A stretch of DNA of 64,000 bases from Gigantopelta aegis (GCF_016097555.1 NC_054707.1:83745621-83809620); one strand, 5' to 3'. Positions 21,991 through 34,772 are shown, numbered from the stretch's first letter. Notes: generated from the letters alone by a model not told the origin. Numbers and translations are program-made.

Positions 21991-22190
21991 CATCACAAGA
22001 ATTAGAATAGCACAGACATTTCAATGGTCTGTACCACACACTGCATCATCACAAGAATTAGAATAGCACAGACATTTCAATGGTCTGTACCACACACTTC
22101 ATCATCACAAGAATTAGAATAGCACAGACATTTCAATGGTCTGTACCACACACTGCATCATCACAACAATTAGAATAGATGTTTATTGAT
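21991..22190. repeat. 56-bp minisatellite, about 3.5 copies
   Basis: Units start at 21991, 22047, 22103 and 22159. Each contains CATCACAAGAATTAGAATAG and TTCAATGGTCTGTACCACAC. Confidence 0.9.
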
Positions 22191-25100
22191 AAAAACAATT
22201 TACTGTCTTTAAAACAAATGGATTTACCAGCTTATTAGGTCATAACCCAATACTCTCGACAACAGACTCGCATAGATAATCAATTACTATTTAAACCGAA
22301 TACAATGCTCTCAGTAAATCTATAGCATTGTCAAACACATGTACCATCGTTGGTGTTATTTAAATGAATCAAAGCTGTCATCACTGTGTATCGCTGAACA
22401 AAAATGATCGTTGTCAATATGTTTGTTAGTGCTAGATATGCTCTTGTTCCTGGATATTTGGTAATAGTTCTGTGATGGTGAATTCCAATTTACGACATTT
22501 CAAATGAGGGAAATAAATTCATGTATTTATAAACCCTGAATATACAGCATCTCTCTTGAAACCGGTTCCAAGGTGATCTGGTTTAAACAGGTTCCACTGT
22601 ACTTCACTACCTATAAAATATCAATAACTATAGTTACTCCATCATTATTATAGTTTTTCTCTCTGGTCTAACAAACAATATCTGAGACAGGTATACAAAG
22701 CCAGTGAATGAAAACACTGGACAATACTCGTTACATCACATCACCTATTACTACCGGGGTATGTCCATATTTACCACAGGTATACAGATTTATAATATCT
22801 ATTCAAAAACTAGATAACATAGTTCCAAAATATACATATTTTGCACAGGGTATGTGTGCCGTGATACTATAACATAGTTTAGTCTGTTCATTCATTGGTC
22901 AGGACAGTTAAAGACATGAAAGTTTTGCCCAAACCTAGACAAAATTAACATTCAATAAAAAGCTGTATTTCATACCCTTGTAATTACCCTACGACATACA
23001 AATAATATTGAGCATTCAGTCATATTATCAAATCTAGTACATTATCAGGTGGAAAGTGTAGCACTGTACCTCTATTACCATTGATTCTAAGCAGTTTCAA
23101 ATTGCAAGGAAGATTTAGTTTACTTGCTCATTAACATGAACAAAATAAAAAAATAACATTTAATCAATGACAAATGAAGGAGAAATAAAGAATGATAAGT
23201 GATGCCTAAAATAGAATGTTCAACAAGTCGACAAAAACAAATATTGGTCACACATTAGAAATACAACAAAAACAAATAAATAAAAGTAAAAATGTCCTAC
23301 ACCATCCTACTACCTGGAAGCGTAATGCATTCCATGTTGTCATGCAGAAGAAAAGAAGCTGATTTAATTGTCCGGCTTTGTGTGAATTGCTCAATGTCGA
23401 CTCAGTCTTTCAATGACATGTTGACTCACATGTTGACTCAGTCTTTCAAAGAGTTTTATTTGCCTGAATCATTTACAAGGTTAAAAATTACTCAGCTTGT
23501 TGAGTCAATTTGTTTTACAAAAAAATAAAATGCCAATAAACAATTTTAGTTACAATGACAATGTTAAATAGTTTTACTTGTAGAAACTGTTATAAACCAT
23601 CAAACCAGGACAACTAAAGGTAATTAACATACTAGTATATGATATTAAAATCTGAGAGGAAAATGGCTATTACCTCCTTTGAAGGTAGGATCGTTCAATA
23701 AGAAGATTATGATAGATGTGAATATTCCAAAGTCGTCTATACATTACTAAACTTCATCATCTTTATTCAATCAAAATTCATTTATACCACAAACGTTTCA
23801 TTTTGTGTTCAATAATTTAGAACTCTGGCCCACATTTTAATATCTTCTTGTATACTGTTAAGCTGTTCAATGATAATTATTAATTTAAATTATAATTTCG
23901 TGCTAAATTCATGAAACACTGACACACTGATGGTACTGGACTTTCTATGAATCCAACTGTGTACTTGTCAAGCTGAATTTCACCATTCAAACTGTTAAAC
24001 TTCAACCTAAAACTATGTAATAAAAATTAAATAAAATCTTGTGAAGGGCAAAAAAAGTCATTCTAAATGATGTCTATAACTATCTATAAAGTGTATTATT
24101 AAAGCTGCTATTTTAAAATGTTAAAAGACTGTAGTGATAGTCTTCTTGCATAGTAAACTGATTGGCACGTAATAAATATACATATATAGCACTAGTAATG
24201 GTGGCTTTGGCTGGGTAATGACAGCTCTATAAGCTCTAAGTCGGATCCTTATCTTACTAAATTCCCTAAAGAAAACAAAAGAAGCCTCTTCTCTACCTTT
24301 CACCAGTTCACACCAAATATATTTATGTTTTTGTTTTTGTTTTTGGCATAGTGGATCAGGGTCTATCCTCTAAAAACAGCCCCATGTGAATAAATGCCTT
24401 CTACAGTGAGATAAATTACCCTCAGTTTGACTGGCAATAAGACTGTGTTTTGTACTGATATGACTGATCATCAACACTAAAACAATCATCATTATCATAA
24501 ATAGACTGTATGCTGAACTGATATGAACCGGTCTAACAAAATCTAAGGAACGAAATCCTATTAAAGTTTTTAGCAGCTATGTAAACTATATGCAAATTAA
24601 AATAAAACTGAAAGTAATACATAAAAAATTGAGAAAAGTAGCTGACGACATTTGTTTTACAAACAATAAAAATTGAGCAAATATGCAAATTACAATATAA
24701 TAACATTGACAGTCATGGAATATGGAACGTTCGGACCATTAACCCCATAATTTCCTTTTACTTATTCCAGTGCTAGTTTCTGGCTTTGTTTCACTCCGTG
24801 AGAAGGGTAAAGGTTCATTCTGGAACACATAGAATGCTCCAAAATGTTAGATGATATATATATATATATAATTGTCAATAGACTGAAAACAAAAACAACC
24901 ATTAATAGGTTCCTATGTCACTGAATTTCACTGTTTTCATGTTGTCTTTTTAAATAAAAATTGTAAAATCTGGAAAAGCACAAAACACCAGGACCGAGTT
25001 CATCTAGACTGAGCAGAAAAACATCTGCTAGGCTGCTTTATGCACTTCATGTTAAACCAAATGGTCACGTCCGGAATTAATCAAATAGAATTAACGAAAC

Positions 25101-28100
25101 ATTAGTGTTGCAACATTTTACACTGGCAAATGTAATTTGGTAACGGCTAAAAAATAGTTAAAGATCAAGTTTTCGATGTACTGTGAAAAGTTTATCCAAA
25201 AATGGGTTACTGTACAATGAGATGACATGAACTTCAACAAAGAAAAGAAACCCCACGTTCGCACTGAGTAGAACCAGTTTCTAATGATAATTGGTTAGGG
25301 TTTTAATGTTATTTACCAAAACATAAAATTGAAAACAATTTGTCTTTTTATGTCAATAATAAGAGTTTATTGTGCTCTGTATTATGTGGAATTATGTTAG
25401 TGTGTACTTTATAAACATCTAATCGGAGGTTGGGTGGGGAAGGGAGGCACTGGCCCCTCAACTTTGAAGATAATGCACTGCCCCCAACTGAAAATCAAAT
25501 CACCCCATTGCTAGTATGTTCCAATTCTTATGTATAGTAATACTACCCTAAAATATTTTAGCATTTCTCTGTTTTACTAGCTTTCAAACATAGAACCTTA
25601 TAATGTGGTGCATACAACCAGTGTGCAATCATCTTTACATTACTATTGTTTTCTGGGAATTAGCTCCAATTGAGTTGTGAATATGAACAATCATATAAGC
25701 CCAATATTTACATTTAAAAAATCCTCCCACTCCAAAACAAATGGCAACAGAGTTACCTTATGAAGAAAAGAAAGAAAAATGTGTGAAACAAACTGAGGAT
25801 GTTATAGCTGTGAGCTGTATGTTATTGTCAGGGCCGTTCCAGCTATGATTATAGGGGAGGATGGGCAGACTCCAAATGTAGTATCTTGTAACATATTTAG
25901 TCTTATTGTGTGGTAAGCCCTCCTTTGAAATCATGACTGGAAATGCCCTGATAAACAAAAGGGAATGTTTGCAGAGGCGAGCAAATTGGGCAGAAAGGCA
26001 TTATGGGATACAATGTCGATGTACTTGATAAGTTGTGTATCAGCTTGGCATACAAATAATTCGAGATCATTTAAAACATGCATTCACAATATAACTTACA
26101 ATGTATAAATGTGGACATATAAATTATATATATATATAATTTTCGAATGAGTGATTATGGCATATGTGTAATATTACTTTCTGTCCATATGGACAGACGT
26201 CAGTTGTGTGTTATGATCATCCTATAATACAATTAATTATTGCTTTTTTACACTTCTCTTATAAACTACCTATAATGCAGCAGTTCTTTCCAGCTACAGA
26301 AAAATAAGACATATTACATCTCATTTTCTGGCTGGATCGATCAACAGTACATGGAACAGATCAATACATAAAAATTATAAAACAACAAACAATGATCATG
26401 ATAAAAATAATACACATATACATTTTTAAAGTACAATAAAACAATTGATTGCAAAGTGATTTACATTCAACTATGGCAAACTTCATGAAAAATGGCACAC
26501 TAAATGTTTTTAAATTAAATATCCGATATATAATGTAAACAAATGAAGGCTTGTAAAGTATAACAACATGATATAAACTAAAAATTATAGTTTTAAAAAT
26601 TCATCAAAATGTTTGTTTTGTTTATCAAGAAGTTAAAATAAAGTCTATTTGATTATAAATAAACTAAAATTGTTTAGTTTTTTTTAGCATTTTGTCTACA
26701 GTGTGGTGCTTGTACACCATTAAAAGGAGTTACTGGTATAAAAATATGCTAAACTGGCTGGTGTGTTGTGAAATAATTTCAGTTGTTAATGAGTATCAAC
26801 CCATCATTAAGTCTTCTACTGAGTTTATTCAACCATCAGCAGAAGCCAAAATAAAATGATAAAATTAAGAATTTGTTTCTAATTTCAACTCTCTTTAATT
26901 CCAGCCACAAATTTAACAGTATCAAACAGAATTCTTCAAGTGCTCTAGGAAATAGTGAATAACTAGATTTTAAAAAAGATATCTTGTTTAACATTTTAAT
27001 AGTCTGTGAGCCATTTGTAAGCAACACACACTTAATAGGTCAAGTGTCCTACGTGGAGCACTCCTACTTATCACACAGAGGTCATCACAAAAATGTAACA
27101 CTACTAACAGTTTATCAACACCTAGTCCACATACAAATCTTCTCTATCCATAAAAAATTCATTTGTTCAAATTCAGAGCAAATTTCAGCAGACGTTTAAC
27201 ACAAACAAATGTTTTATAGTTTTATAAACCAGCTTTCATATAGTTCAAGTGTTTGGTTAAGAAGCAGTAAGAAAATAACAGTTAACAAATGTATACATTT
27301 TGCCAGACATTAAACAGCTAGAAGTGCCTATCCTACCACAATGCTATCAGTTTTGTTCTGTGTAGTTGAATGGTCGACAAGTTTAAAATGAACTGCCATA
27401 TGACTGGCAATACTGACTGAAAACTGTGATCCAAATGGTACATACATCTTGGAATGATATCACTAATACAACCCTGACAAGTGTCCAACATTTGACAGGA
27501 GTCATTCTTAGGCAAACATGCAAAATCAAATACCTTCAAAACAATGAATGGAACTGACCTGATTTCAAACAAAATCTTCTTTTAAAACACTGGCTGAATA
27601 CCCTCAACAGGTCTGCTAATAGTAACTCTATTAAACTGTCGAAACCATTAATTGAAAACTGTGTGTATCTATGTATGTGTATTAAACCTAACATTATATC
27701 AACTTGATCACAAAACAGAGGATACAGAGGCATCAAAGATATGTTTTCATTGACCAGACTAGGTGTTGTCTATTACCACGACTAAAAAAACAAAAGCAAG
27801 GAAAGACAAAAGGCTCCAATGGTCATGTGACAGTCACATGACAGACTCTAACAAACAGTGCTTTCACAGAAGAGTGCATCTGATCAACAGAACAATAACT
27901 AAGCCAGTAACAAGTCGCAGTAATTCACATGGTCATTTGGCACAGTTGTAATCAACCAAAAAAGAAATGTGTCTTTTCACAGCTACGTAATAATCCACTG
28001 TAGACAAATCAACAGTCGTACCAAAACCTTAATACAGTAATCAATCTATAAATTAAGTTCAGTGTTCATTCAGGGGAGACTTTAGGGGTGGGTGAGACCT

Positions 28101-28233
28101 ATCATGTATCGGGGGAGGGGGATGGTGACATGACCCCTTCAACAGTGTTTTTAGTTAATATTGCTGAGAACAGCAGTGTTCAACTGTTGTTTTTCAATTT
28201 AGAGGAAGAAGACACCATATCCAGCAGTAACAC

Positions 28234-28442
28234 TTTTGAATGCATCTGTGTGTATTTAAACATCACTTTTCTCACATACACATCCCCCTATACATCTGTG
28301 TGTATTTAAATATCAGATTTCTCACATCACATACACCCCCCTATATATCTGTGTGTATTTAAATATCAGTTTTCTCACATCACATACACCTCCCTATACA
28401 TGTGTGTATTTAAATATCAGTTTTCTCACATACACACACCCC
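28234..28442. repeat. About 53-bp minisatellite, 4 copies
   Basis: Repeated blocks share CTGTGTGTATTTAAATATCA followed by TTCTCACATACACA and CCCCCTATA, with small indels between copies. Confidence 0.85.
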
Positions 28443-30022
28443 TAACAGCACACCTCTCTGAATCTACTCCCGAATTCTAATATTAGAAAACATTAACGAC
28501 AACATGTACACCTGTACAAAAACAAATGCATTTAAAACTTGTACATAATGAGACATGTGCCAGTATTAATCTTAAATGTCTAATGTGATATGTACAATGA
28601 GGGCAGTGTATGTAACTACGGTTACGCTTAACATGTGATACAGTTCTGCACCTACAAAATGTATATGGTCCACAAAAAGGTAAGAGTATACAAGTATATA
28701 AATACTTTGATCAAACATGACTATTATAAACTTTACCCTCCAGATCTAGGTTTGGAGTCCGTCGTTGATTCAAACTAGCAGCCAGTGATATGAGATGGGA
28801 GATCAGACGCAGTCATGTCACATCCATGGCAGATTTCAAAACAAAACACAAAACTGTGTCTAATCACACACAGATGTTTGTAAGGAAAGGCCATTCTGTG
28901 CTGCAAAGTGTGGCGATTGTGAAGCCAACTGGGCACAATTCTTTTGCTGTCTAAATATTTCCCAATCCATGCCATTCAACAATTTACATCAAATTTATTA
29001 ATTTTATGATTTAGCTGTTTATTGGGGACGTAATAAATTTGGATGACATATCAATGTCCTTTATTTGTAAAACATTTTTCATTGAAATGTGCCCAATAAA
29101 AATTGTTCAGTATGCATCCATTTAAGAATGATAGTATAGTGAAGAAATTTTACACTCTGTGTAAATATAACTTATAAGAAATATAAATTATTTTTGAAGG
29201 CATCAAATGATAATGTCAGTAATGTTAACTGCTTCATTTTGAAATCTTCCATTTTCAACAATCCTATCCTTACTTTAGGCAAGATAGCAGTGTCTAAGAA
29301 TGAAAAACTGTTCCACTAGTTTTCATTAGTATGAATTATGGCAGCAAGATAATATGTAAAATCCGATGAGTTGACTTTAGGTGAAGATTATGTATAACCA
29401 GACACACACCAATACTTGTCCTAAAGTAAGGGAGACAATCTGCAGCTCTTATGGATGTGAGATCACTAAAGTTTGATCTGTCAAAGCAACTAATATGCTC
29501 AGATGATCATAATTAGTTTGTTTTTCAATGTTGATTGCTTGATTTATTATTTATTAAGTGATGATCTAAATGTAGAATAACAATCATAGAATTTGTTGCA
29601 CATTTAGACAATTTACAGACAAGATTACTTATTTTAATTATAATAAAGTTCAGATCTTTTGATATTATGCTTACTAAAGAGATTTCTGAAGTATTTTTTA
29701 AAATAAAAATACCATTAAACAGCACAAAATAGTTTAGATTTTTCATCATCCTCATATAACAGAAATAACGATCTTAATTTTAAAAAACTTCTTTGCTTCT
29801 GATTGACCAACAAAATCAGGCCAATGAATGTTAAAAAATAATTATTTGTGAATTGTTTTCAGCACATCTGAAGAAAAAATAAGCAATCTGACGAAAACAT
29901 ATCATCATCTAAAAAAAAACCAATAGAAAAGACTGATCCACTAAGAGATCTTCCTGGAGCACCATGATCACATTTAGTAGATATGCAGTATATTATAGGA
30001 GGGAACTATGTCATCATGGCAA

Positions 30023-30300
30023 CTAGGAGGAAGACATCTCCTCACCAACTGGCGCTGTGTTTCCGTAGCCCACATTTGAAGAATCGTTGTATGAATTGTC
30101 CATACTGCTGTCGGAATTACCATTGTTATCAAAGTCATTGTTTTCTACAAAACGCGATGTACTGTGGTGGTCGCCATTTTGACTCGATTCGTTCACAGGG
30201 GAATCCGTGCGGCCATTTGGCAAACTGTTGATGGGAGATCTCGACAGAAACTGAGACGGGTCAAAGCCAGTCGGCATAGCAGAACCCCTGCTGTCATCTC
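30023..30300 (-). CDS. SoxD: SoxD transcription factor, terminal coding exon
   Basis: The last coding exon, 278 nt including stop TAG at 30025-30023. The acceptor is TGTTTTTCAG at 30301-30310. It encodes residues 415-506 of the visible protein: GDDSRGSAMPTGFDPSQF at the start, then a low-complexity tail rich in Asn, Asp and Ser (NNDFDNNGNSDSSMDNSYN), ending EEMSSS. Short acidic/serine-rich C-termini after the HMG box are usual in SoxD proteins, and this one has no separate domain I can name. It joins in phase to exon 30595-30737. Confidence 0.88.
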
Positions 30301-30594
30301 CTGAAAAACACAGAAATAAACACTAGACAATTAGCCTCCTCGTGTGTTTCTAACTAACAGAATGTTTAGGTAACAAGATGAAAATGAAAAAGTACATAAA
30401 AAATAAGCCATGAAATATTCATGATTTTATGTTATAGAAACCATACTATAAATGCCACATATATGTCCAGTTTTATCAGGTTTCTGGTTTCTTCAGGCTC
30501 CGGTAAACAGCGGTGTACCTATGGTATTGGCAGGTTTTTTACACATATAACATAAAGCAAACATTGCAAGTATCAGTGTGAAAATTGAACTAAC

Positions 30595-30737
30595 CGTGCA
30601 AACCTTCGACGTATGTTGACCCCGACTCGCCGTACCAGACCCGGCGGACATCATGGCGTCTCGCCTTCATCAGAGACTTGTACTCAGAGATCCGCAACTT
30701 CTTACCATCCACGATACACGTCCTCTTGGGTCTCGGC
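30595..30737 (-). CDS. SoxD: SoxD exon: conserved segment following the HMG box
   Basis: A 143-nt exon with acceptor TATTTTCAG and donor GTTAGT. It encodes [20 protein letters not shown], then [20 protein letters not shown] and STYVEGLHG. The [16 protein letters not shown] block immediately after the HMG box is diagnostic of the SoxD group (Sox5/6/13) and is not found in SoxB, C, E or F. The basic residues form part of the C-terminal nuclear localisation signal in the family. A (GTGA)n-type minisatellite begins within about 20 nt upstream of the acceptor. Confidence 0.95.
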
Positions 30738-30751
30738 CTGAAAATATACAC

Positions 30752-31100
30752 ACACAGTCAGTCAGTGAGTGAATGGGTGAGTGAATGGGTGAGTGAATGG
30801 GTGGGTGAGTGAGCGAGTGAGTGAATGGGTGAGTGAGTGAATGGGTGGGTGAGTGAGTGAGTGAATGGGTGGGTGAGTGAATGAGTGAGTGAATGAATGG
30901 GTGGGTGAGTGAGTGAATGGGTGAGTGAGTGAATGGGTGAGTGAGTGGGTGAGTTAGTGAGTGAATGGGTGAGTGAGTGGGTTAGTGAGTGAGTGAATGG
31001 GTGGGTGAGTGAATGGGTAAGTGAGTTAGTGAGTGGGTGAGTTAGTGAATGGGTGAGTTAGTGAGTGAATGGGTGAGTGAGTGAGTGAGTGAATACTGAA
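30752..31100. repeat. GTGAGTGAATGG minisatellite
   Basis: An array of 4- and 12-bp units (GTGAGTGAATGGGTGAGTGA) covers most of the intron start next to the SoxD acceptor at 30737. An (ATGG)n array follows at 31139-31463. Confidence 0.95.
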
Positions 31101-31138
31101 TGGATACATTAAATGAACTGAACAAACTATTGAACTGA

Positions 31139-31463
31139 ATAAATGAAATGGATGGATGAATGGATGGATAGATGAATATAAATGGATGGATGGATGGATG
31201 GATGAATAAATGAAATGGATAAATGGACAGATGGATAGATGGATGGATGGATAGATGGATGGATGAATAAATGAAATGGATGGATGGATGGATGGATGAA
31301 TGGATGAATGGATAGATGGATGGACAAATGGATGGATAGATGGATTGATGAATAAATGAAATGGATGGATGGACAGATGGACAGACAGATGGATGGATGG
31401 ATGGACAGAAGAATGAACAACAAATTATATGATTTGAATAAAAGAAATGGATGGATGAATGAA
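31139..31463. repeat. (ATGG)n-rich array
   Basis: Tetranucleotide GATG/ATGG units with interruptions. The Ile-His-Pro-Ser frames on the minus strand are repeat artefacts. Confidence 0.95.
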
Positions 31464-31574
31464 ATGGATGTATAAAACATAATTATACTAATTATTTCTT
31501 AATTTCTTGAAACAGATTAGATTTCCCCTTCAATACCATTAAATATAAACCTTGTACAAAACAGGCACAAGACG

Positions 31575-32086
31575 TTAAGTATTTGTTATCAGTGTGTACC
31601 TGTATCTATAGTCAGGGTGTTTTTCTCTAAGTATTTGTTACCAGTGTGTACCTGTATCTATAGTCAGGGTGTTTTCCCTTAAGTATTTGTTACCAGTGTG
31701 TACCTGTATCTATAGTCAGGGTATTTTTCTCTAAGTATTTGTTACCAATGCGTACCTGTATCTATAGTCAGGGTGTTTTTCTCTAAGTATTTGTTACCAG
31801 TGTGTACCTGTATCTATAGTCAGGGTGTTCTTCTCTAAGTATTTGTTACCAGTGTGTACCTGTATCTATAGTCAGGGTGTTTTTCTTTATTTGTTACCAG
31901 TGTGTACCTGTATCTATAGTCAGAGTGTTTTTCTCTAAGTATTTGTTACCAGTGTGTACCTGTATCTATAGTCAAAGTGTTTTTCTCTAAGTATTTGTTA
32001 CCAGTGTGTACCTGTATCTATAGTCAGGGTGTTTTTCTCTAAGTATTTGTTACCAGTGTGTACCTGTATCTATAGTCAGGGTGTTT
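31575..32086 (-). repeat. 52-bp minisatellite made of a SoxD exon-intron junction, 10 copies
   Basis: Read on the minus strand, each unit is about 26 nt of exon end (GAAAAACACCCTGACTATAG then ATACAG) plus 26 nt of intron start (GTACACACTGGTAACAAATA...). The genuine donor is at 32063-32062. Nine further copies of the same junction occur, with the plus-strand TACC mark at 31597, 31649, 31701, 31753, 31805, 31857, 31905, 31957 and 32009. Spacing is 52 bp except one 48-bp step. The most distal copies carry a few substitutions. Confidence 0.97.
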
Positions 32087-32169
32087 TTCCATGTGAAGTT
32101 TGCTCAAACGAGACTGCTCTTCATAAAATGGCTGTTTCTCTGCATTGGTCATTGCTTTCCATTTGGCAC
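32064..32169 (-). CDS. SoxD: SoxD exon: second half of the HMG box
   Basis: A 106-nt exon with acceptor CTGTTTTGTTAG and donor GTACAC. It encodes (G)[18 protein letters not shown], then [17 protein letters not shown]. These are helices 2 and 3 of the DNA-binding HMG box, which bends DNA at AACAAT-type sites. The exon enters at phase 1 (codon split G|GT) and leaves at phase 2. Reading through the donor meets a stop 8 codons later (YTLVTNT then stop), so failure to splice would truncate the protein just after the HMG box. Its last 26 nt are the seed of the adjacent 52-bp repeat array. Confidence 0.97.
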
Positions 32170-32463
32170 CTAACAAAACAGATGGTAACAATAATGTATT
32201 GTCAGAATGGCGACAAAAAATAACAGATGCTAAATAATTTACTATCAGATTGCTGAAGGGTGTAAAAACATGAAAATAATGTTTCAGTGACAAGAAATGT
32301 TTTTAGCTAAATTATATATTATACACTTATGTATTAAACTAGCCATAAAATGTTCTATGAATTCATGACTTAATAATTACATGGGAAATCTTAACAGTGG
32401 TTTTTCAATATATATTATTTACCACACCATAAATAATATGAATAATGAGAATATTTACAATAG

Positions 32464-32798
32464 CTAGTATTTTACTGATACATGTATTTGAGTTGTGCGA
32501 ATATTTACATACCTAGTATTTTACTGATATCTGAGTTGTGCAAATATTTACATACCTAGTATTTTACTGACATTTGAGTTGTGCAAATATTTACATACCT
32601 AGTATGTTACTGATATTTGAGTTGTGTGAATATTTACATACCTAGTATTTTACCGATATTTGAGTTGTGCGAATATTTACATACCTAGTATTTTACAGAT
32701 ATTTGAGTTGTGCGAATATTTACATACCTAGTATTTTACCGATATTTGAGTTGTGCGAATATTTACATACCTAGTATTTTACTGATATTTGAGTTGTG
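32464..32798 (-). repeat. 43-bp minisatellite made of a second SoxD exon-intron junction, 7 copies
   Basis: Read on the minus strand, each unit is about 28 nt of exon end (CACAACTCAAATATCAGTAA then AATACTAG) plus 15 nt of intron (GTATGTAAATATTCG). Plus-strand TACC marks fall at 32510, 32553, 32596, 32639, 32682, 32725 and 32768, exactly 43 bp apart. The 32768 copy is the genuine donor. An incomplete older unit lies at 32464-32495. Confidence 0.97.
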
Positions 32799-32941
32799 CA
32801 TGTCTGGACAGGCTTTGAGAATCTTCCTCCTTTCTTCCCGTGCCCAAACCATGAATGCATTCATTGGTCGTTTGATATGTGGCCGGTTTGGATCCCCCTT
32901 ATCACGTTGTGAACGGATAATTTTGGCACCAAACATTTTAC
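32771..32941 (-). CDS. SoxD: SoxD exon: first half of the HMG box
   Basis: A 171-nt exon with acceptor TTTTGTTTCAG and donor GTATGT. It encodes [20 protein letters not shown], then [14 protein letters not shown] and [20 protein letters not shown], ending [14 protein letters not shown] is the Sox HMG signature. The preceding KIIRSQRDK and the following [11 protein letters not shown] match the SoxD group. The HMG box starts at about residue 295 of the visible protein and is split by an intron after KILG. The last 28 nt have been copied into the adjacent 43-bp repeat array. Confidence 0.98.
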
Positions 32942-33975
32942 CTGAAACAAAAGTTTTTAAATATAAATTTGGAATCCTTTTGCAACATGATTTTATAAAG
33001 CTAGAATTTCATGTGTATGATTGCTGCAAGCACATGCAGTTTGCTTATGACAAATTCCATATATTATATATATACAAAGAACTTTACTCACCTCCTCACT
33101 TTCCTTCCATCATCAGTAATTGGCTGTAAATTATGTCAGAGATGTGCAAACATGAGTTTAAGGCTATAGTGATTTCTGATTGGACTTGCTGCATAAGTAT
33201 CCACATAAGGAAAGATAATTAAGCACCTAGACATATACAGGTATTCCAATTATCAGTTTTTTTACATAACACATAAATTTTCTGCTAAACAGATTTATTT
33301 CCCTTGGATTATAAATCTTTTATGTCAAAACACTTTTGAAACAAACTGTTTACCATGCGAAGTACATGTAATTCATTGAGATAAAGGTGAGTTAATTAAT
33401 ACTGACACTCTTCTGAATCAAGAGCTAAAGCGAACCTCAAATAAATACCAAATTTACAAAAGGTGATTAATTTATAGGTGTACAAACCTTAAACATGTTC
33501 ATCATAGATTATTAAACATATATGGCTGTTAATAAGTTACACATGGCTAAAAGAAAAATACATTTGTAATTCCACTCATATTTATCAAGTTCGCTTCCAT
33601 TGTAAAAAAATTCTTACTAAACGATGAAAATTACATATTAAATAAATTTTCTGCTTCTCAAGATCACTGTCTGTATATTCAGTATGTTTGTTGTTGTGCT
33701 TGTTTAGAGCAGCCCATATTGGATTTTACCTCCCAACAATTTCATACAGATAAAAAAGGATATACATTTATGTATACATATATTATATTATATTGTAAAT
33801 ATACAAATGTAAGGATGTACTGAAACACATTGCTAATATAGATACTGACATTATGAATAAGAAAATATATTCATTTTATAATTTTAGTCATTAAAGGGGT
33901 TGTGTTAGATTTTGAAATGTGTTACCATGGAGGAAACTGAGGCTATCTGTTTAAAGTTTTGTGACTGGCACTTAC

Positions 33976-34165
33976 TCTGAAGGTGTTGGACATACGTCTC
34001 GTTGTCACCAGGTGACAGGGACTGTGGCTCATTGTTTGTGGCGAGTTGTTGCATGGTCGGCATCATTGATGCGCTGGTATACAGTGGGAGATGATGTAGA
34101 CCGGGGAACACTGGACCATTCACAGATGCCAGCTGTCGAGCCAGCGCTTCCTGCACAAAACTCTC
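33976..34165 (-). CDS. SoxD: SoxD exon upstream of the HMG box
   Basis: A 190-nt exon with acceptor CATAATTCCAG and donor GTAAGT. It encodes ESFVQEALARQLASVNGPVF, then PGLHHLPLYTSASMMPTMQQ and LATNNEPQSLSPGDNETYVQ, ending HLQ. It starts in phase 0 after SEK of the previous exon and ends in phase 1 before SKMFGAK. It is part of the linker between the SoxD coiled coil and the HMG box, and no domain is assigned. Confidence 0.9.
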
Positions 34166-34604
34166 CTGGAATTATGGAAAATATTGTTACAAATATACTG
34201 TAGATTTCACGTACAGTATCTAAAAGAGCTCATTCAGTCACTAATACAGAATACAATATTTATTAATGTTACATAATGAACAGAAAATATGGATAGCAAA
34301 TATCTGACAGCAGTCAATAAAGTTAATGAAAAGTGTAAATGATATTCTTTGAAGTCCATGTCCATATCGAGAAAGGGGAGATAACTCAAATGTTTAATTT
34401 AGACTTGGAATACATAATTCATAAGAGTGTTGTGTTAACAGTACTGTAATGAACTGTTCATTTTAGGGGAATATAATAGACCAGTACTGTAATGAATGAA
34501 TTAATCTTTTAAAAATAATACAATAAAAAACAATGAAATGAACAAACTAGTACAAATTTATAAAAAATAATTGATAAGAAATATTACTTCATTTTATTTT
34601 TACT

Positions 34605-34772
34605 TTATTTTTTGTACTTATATTCAGTTAAGCACTCTGTCCAGTACACACCTCAGCCATCTGGGTTGTCTGTCTAGAACAGAAGTTCTTAGTTAGTGGT
34701 TAGTGAGATAGAGGTGAGCCACCTCAATTCACTCTGGGTGAGGGCCGGTATTGGGATATGAACCCAGTACCT
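34605..34772 (-). mobile_element. Old SINE (head 2) in a SoxD intron
   Basis: A diverged minus-strand copy: tail TATATTCAGTTAAGCACTCT, body GTTAGTGGTTAGTGAGATAG on the plus strand, and head remnant GATATGAACCCAGTACCTAC. No target duplication was seen. Confidence 0.7.

Larger units (their letters stand above)
20984..30022 (-). other. SINE-poor AT-rich region downstream of the SoxD stop codon
   Basis: About 9 kb lacking the SINEs and most of the satellites found elsewhere, apart from short tandem arrays at 21991-22190 and 28234-28442. No coding frame was credible on either strand. It lies directly 3' of the SoxD stop codon on the minus strand, so a long 3' UTR is plausible. Many AATAAA hexamers occur on the minus strand (the complement TTTATT, e.g. 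near 29543, 23760, 21220), so the end cannot be chosen from sequence alone. Confidence 0.35.

Noticed and set aside
30737-31100. A fourth junction-derived array at the acceptor of exon 30595-30737
   Set aside because: The GTGAGTGAATGG array starts about 15 nt into the intron but contains no exon sequence. It is an ordinary minisatellite beside a splice site.
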